From positions 1-39,517 of IMG/VR virus record IMGVR_UViG_3300009154_000109: 39,517 nt of DNA; one strand, given 5' to 3'. The translations under genes and the position numbers were made by a program. Below the pieces are notes generated by a model. The model saw only the letters and a list, made by a program, of their open reading frames with translations, was not told the DNA's origin and did not search any database. Source of the stretch: a virus. Shown here piece by piece: positions 37,934-39,517 of the stretch (its first letter is position 1; each line of letters starts with the position of its first letter).

Positions 37934-39517
37934 TTAGTATCCGTATGCGTATATTAGTACAGCACCTCTAAAATAGCCATGGGGTGAGCCAGACCTAAAG
38001 TCGAGTTGACTGTTTGAAAGATTGATTGTATTTAAGTCACCATTAATGTCAATGTCAATATCTGCGTTCCATTGACCATATAGTGCTGGCTTAATTACCT
38101 CTGGTACGCTTATAAATTGAGTAATTGTAATATTTCCTCCGGGTGAGTACACTTCGTTTGGAACTGCAATTCCTGTACCAATAGTGGTTGTTGAGACATA
38201 TGAAGCGTCTGGGGTAGAAAATTGACCTGCTGTTGACACATTATTACGCTCTGGTACAACGGTTACACCAAAACAAGCATTAGGAAATGCAGTAGGTAGT
38301 GTAAGTTTATACACCTTGTTCCATGCCGGGCTTTCGCTTGTACCAACATTTTGTGGTGGGTCTATTACACCGCCAGCACCATAAAGTATCCATTGTTGAA
38401 TAAACCCAGTAGAGTTATCTCTGAACATCCAACTTTTTTGTGGAATGTTATATGGGTTAGAGTTTGCTGTGTGGACTTCGCCCTGTGAAATTGTTGTTAA
38501 GGACTTTGGGTATGAAGTAAACTTCCATATTTGATATCCTTTATAATAATAACATTGTGCACCCTCTGGGTCTTCTGGTCCTCCACACCAATAAAAGTCC
38601 TCTACTTGAGTGTCTTCTATTAACTCAAGTGTTCCTGTATTTGCTTTCCAAAACTTACTTGAATCCCTTGGAACATTTAATTGACTAGCAAATAATTCGC
38701 TTACATCAACATCTGTTCCAGTTACTTGACTATTAACAAAACTAAAGTCTGCATTATTCAAATCTCTGTTTGGATGATAATTATCGTTTGGGTCACCAAA
38801 ACCCCAGTCTAATTTAATAGTAAATTCTTTTGTTTCAACTGATGGGTTATTCTGATTGGGGTCTTGCCAGTTGTACCAAGTATTTTGATTAACCGTGCTA
38901 CCGTTTTCAACAAGAGTGTTTGGAAGACCGGTTCCATTGTTTCCAGAAACAGTTTGAATTGTTCCATCTTTAAACTTAAAACCACCAGAACCAACAGAAA
39001 GTCTTTGACCAGTTGAAGGACTTGCACCAATACCGGCATTGCCAGACCACAAAACAATAAAACTATTAATTTTGCTTTCACCTTGGTTATTTACACCAAA
39101 TGCAACATAGTCTTCGCCAGTTGAATTTACTGCTGTTAATGATGCTGGTGTTGTATTTTTAATTACTACTGGGTTTTTAAAATAGTTTTCACCAGTATCA
39201 AGTATTGGTAAAAGTTTATTATCGCTAGTAACAAATAAAAAATTGTCGTTTGAAATGATTAAGTCTCCCGGCTCTGTGACTATATCTCCAGTAACCTCAT
39301 CTGAGTTAATGTTAATGCCAGCCATAACTGATGTTGAAGGTGCATAGATTTTACCCCTGAATTTATTGGTTAAACACGCATCTACAAGGTCAGACGCAGT
39401 AGCATTTTTTAGATTACTTGCACTTGCGTCGTAAATTAAAACAAGGTCATTAAGGATATCTAGGTCTGCATTATCAAGCGTATCTTTTCCAGACACAAAA
39501 CTCTTATCTAAAACCGC
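37934..39517 (-). CDS. Tail fibre-like protein A, 5' part outside the window
   Basis: The frame is open from the right window edge to TAA at 37934: 527 codons. The first seven codons before a possible GTG (39496) are also in frame, and alignment with protein B (AVLDKSFVSG against SVILPGIISE) shows that only about 27 N-terminal residues are missing. It shares LVLIYDAS, GKIYAPS, GSGGFKFKDGTIQT, RDNSTGFIQQW and the final YAYGY with B. It has an insertion of about 120 residues (about 230-350) with acidic and Asn-rich parts and Cys-Tyr elements that B lacks, perhaps a receptor-binding module. It sits three bases ahead of gene B. Confidence 0.8.
   Translation of the reverse strand, partial: AVLDKSFVSGKDTLDNADLDILNDLVLIYDASASNLKNATASDLVDACLTNKFRGKIYAPSTSVMAGININSDEVTGDIVTEPGDLIISNDNFLFVTSDNKLLPILDTGENYFKNPVVIKNTTPASLTAVNSTGEDYVAFGVNNQGESKINSFIVLWSGNAGIGASPSTGQRLSVGSGGFKFKDGTIQTVSGNNGTGLPNTLVENGSTVNQNTWYNWQDPNQNNPSVETKEFTIKLDWGFGDPNDNYHPNRDLNNADFSFVNSQVTGTDVDVSELFASQLNVPRDSSKFWKANTGTLELIEDTQVEDFYWCGGPEDPEGAQCYYYKGYQIWKFTSYPKSLTTISQGEVHTANSNPYNIPQKSWMFRDNSTGFIQQWILYGAGGVIDPPQNVGTSESPAWNKVYKLTLPTAFPNACFGVTVVPERNNVSTAGQFSTPDASYVSTTTIGTGIAVPNEVYSPGGNITITQFISVPEVIKPALYGQWNADIDIDINGDLNTINLSNSQLDFRSGSPHGYFRGAVLIYAYGY

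Noticed and set aside
1-39517. Apparent in-frame fusion of the two edge genes if the window were closed into a circle
   Set aside because: The joined frame is open (position 1 to 39517), but protein A aligns with residues 28 onward of its paralogue, whose N-terminus is a standard fibre start and not the neck protein. The match of frame is a one-in-three chance.

Overview
The window is most of the genome of a tailed, apparently virulent bacteriophage, probably podovirus-like. It has a complete packaging and capsid block, a giant internal virion protein, tail-fibre genes, a lysis cassette and a compact replication and recombination block. I see no integrase, CI-like repressor, RNA polymerase or DNA polymerase, so it probably uses host polymerases, in line with the sigma70-type promoters found. 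The bases are AT-rich, and most so in the giant virion gene. Few genes carry a Shine-Dalgarno sequence. The sequence does not identify the host beyond a bacterium with a sigma70-like polymerase.

Layout. (a) 1-9995, minus strand, read from high to low coordinates: several small genes, a 484-aa protein of unknown role, large terminase, portal, a small protein, an HNH-like protein, scaffold, SU10-like major capsid protein, a 123-aa protein and a neck or tail protein cut by the window edge. (b) 10000-10490: an intergenic control region with four 16-bp iteron-like repeats and a tandem 13-bp AT-rich repeat. (c) 10493-11128, plus strand: two small unknown genes, ended by strong hairpins. (d) 11530-14230, minus strand: a class II glutamine amidotransferase and a COOH-NH2 amidoligase, framed by their own hairpins and AT-rich spacers. 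(e) 14757-17426, minus strand: seven small genes, mostly unknown, starting from an HTH protein. (f) 17449-23174, plus strand: RusA resolvase, PD-(D/E)XK exonuclease, lambda O-like initiator carrying the same iterons inside its gene, DnaC-like loader, ERF annealing protein, tRNA-Arg, metallophosphoesterase and small genes. (g) 23271-39517, minus strand: tail fibres, internal virion proteins, holin, muralytic enzyme and a lipoprotein.

The two minus-strand virion blocks run off opposite window edges in the same direction. On a circular or terminally redundant map they would form one late region, with the rest of the neck and tail genes in the part not shown.

Main findings: a shared iteron and AT-repeat structure at two loci (candidate replication origins); an amidotransferase-amidoligase module with its own spacers; almost total absence of GATC, whose only two copies lie in the spacers of that module; and a repeated promoter layout that places the start codon at the expected transcription start.
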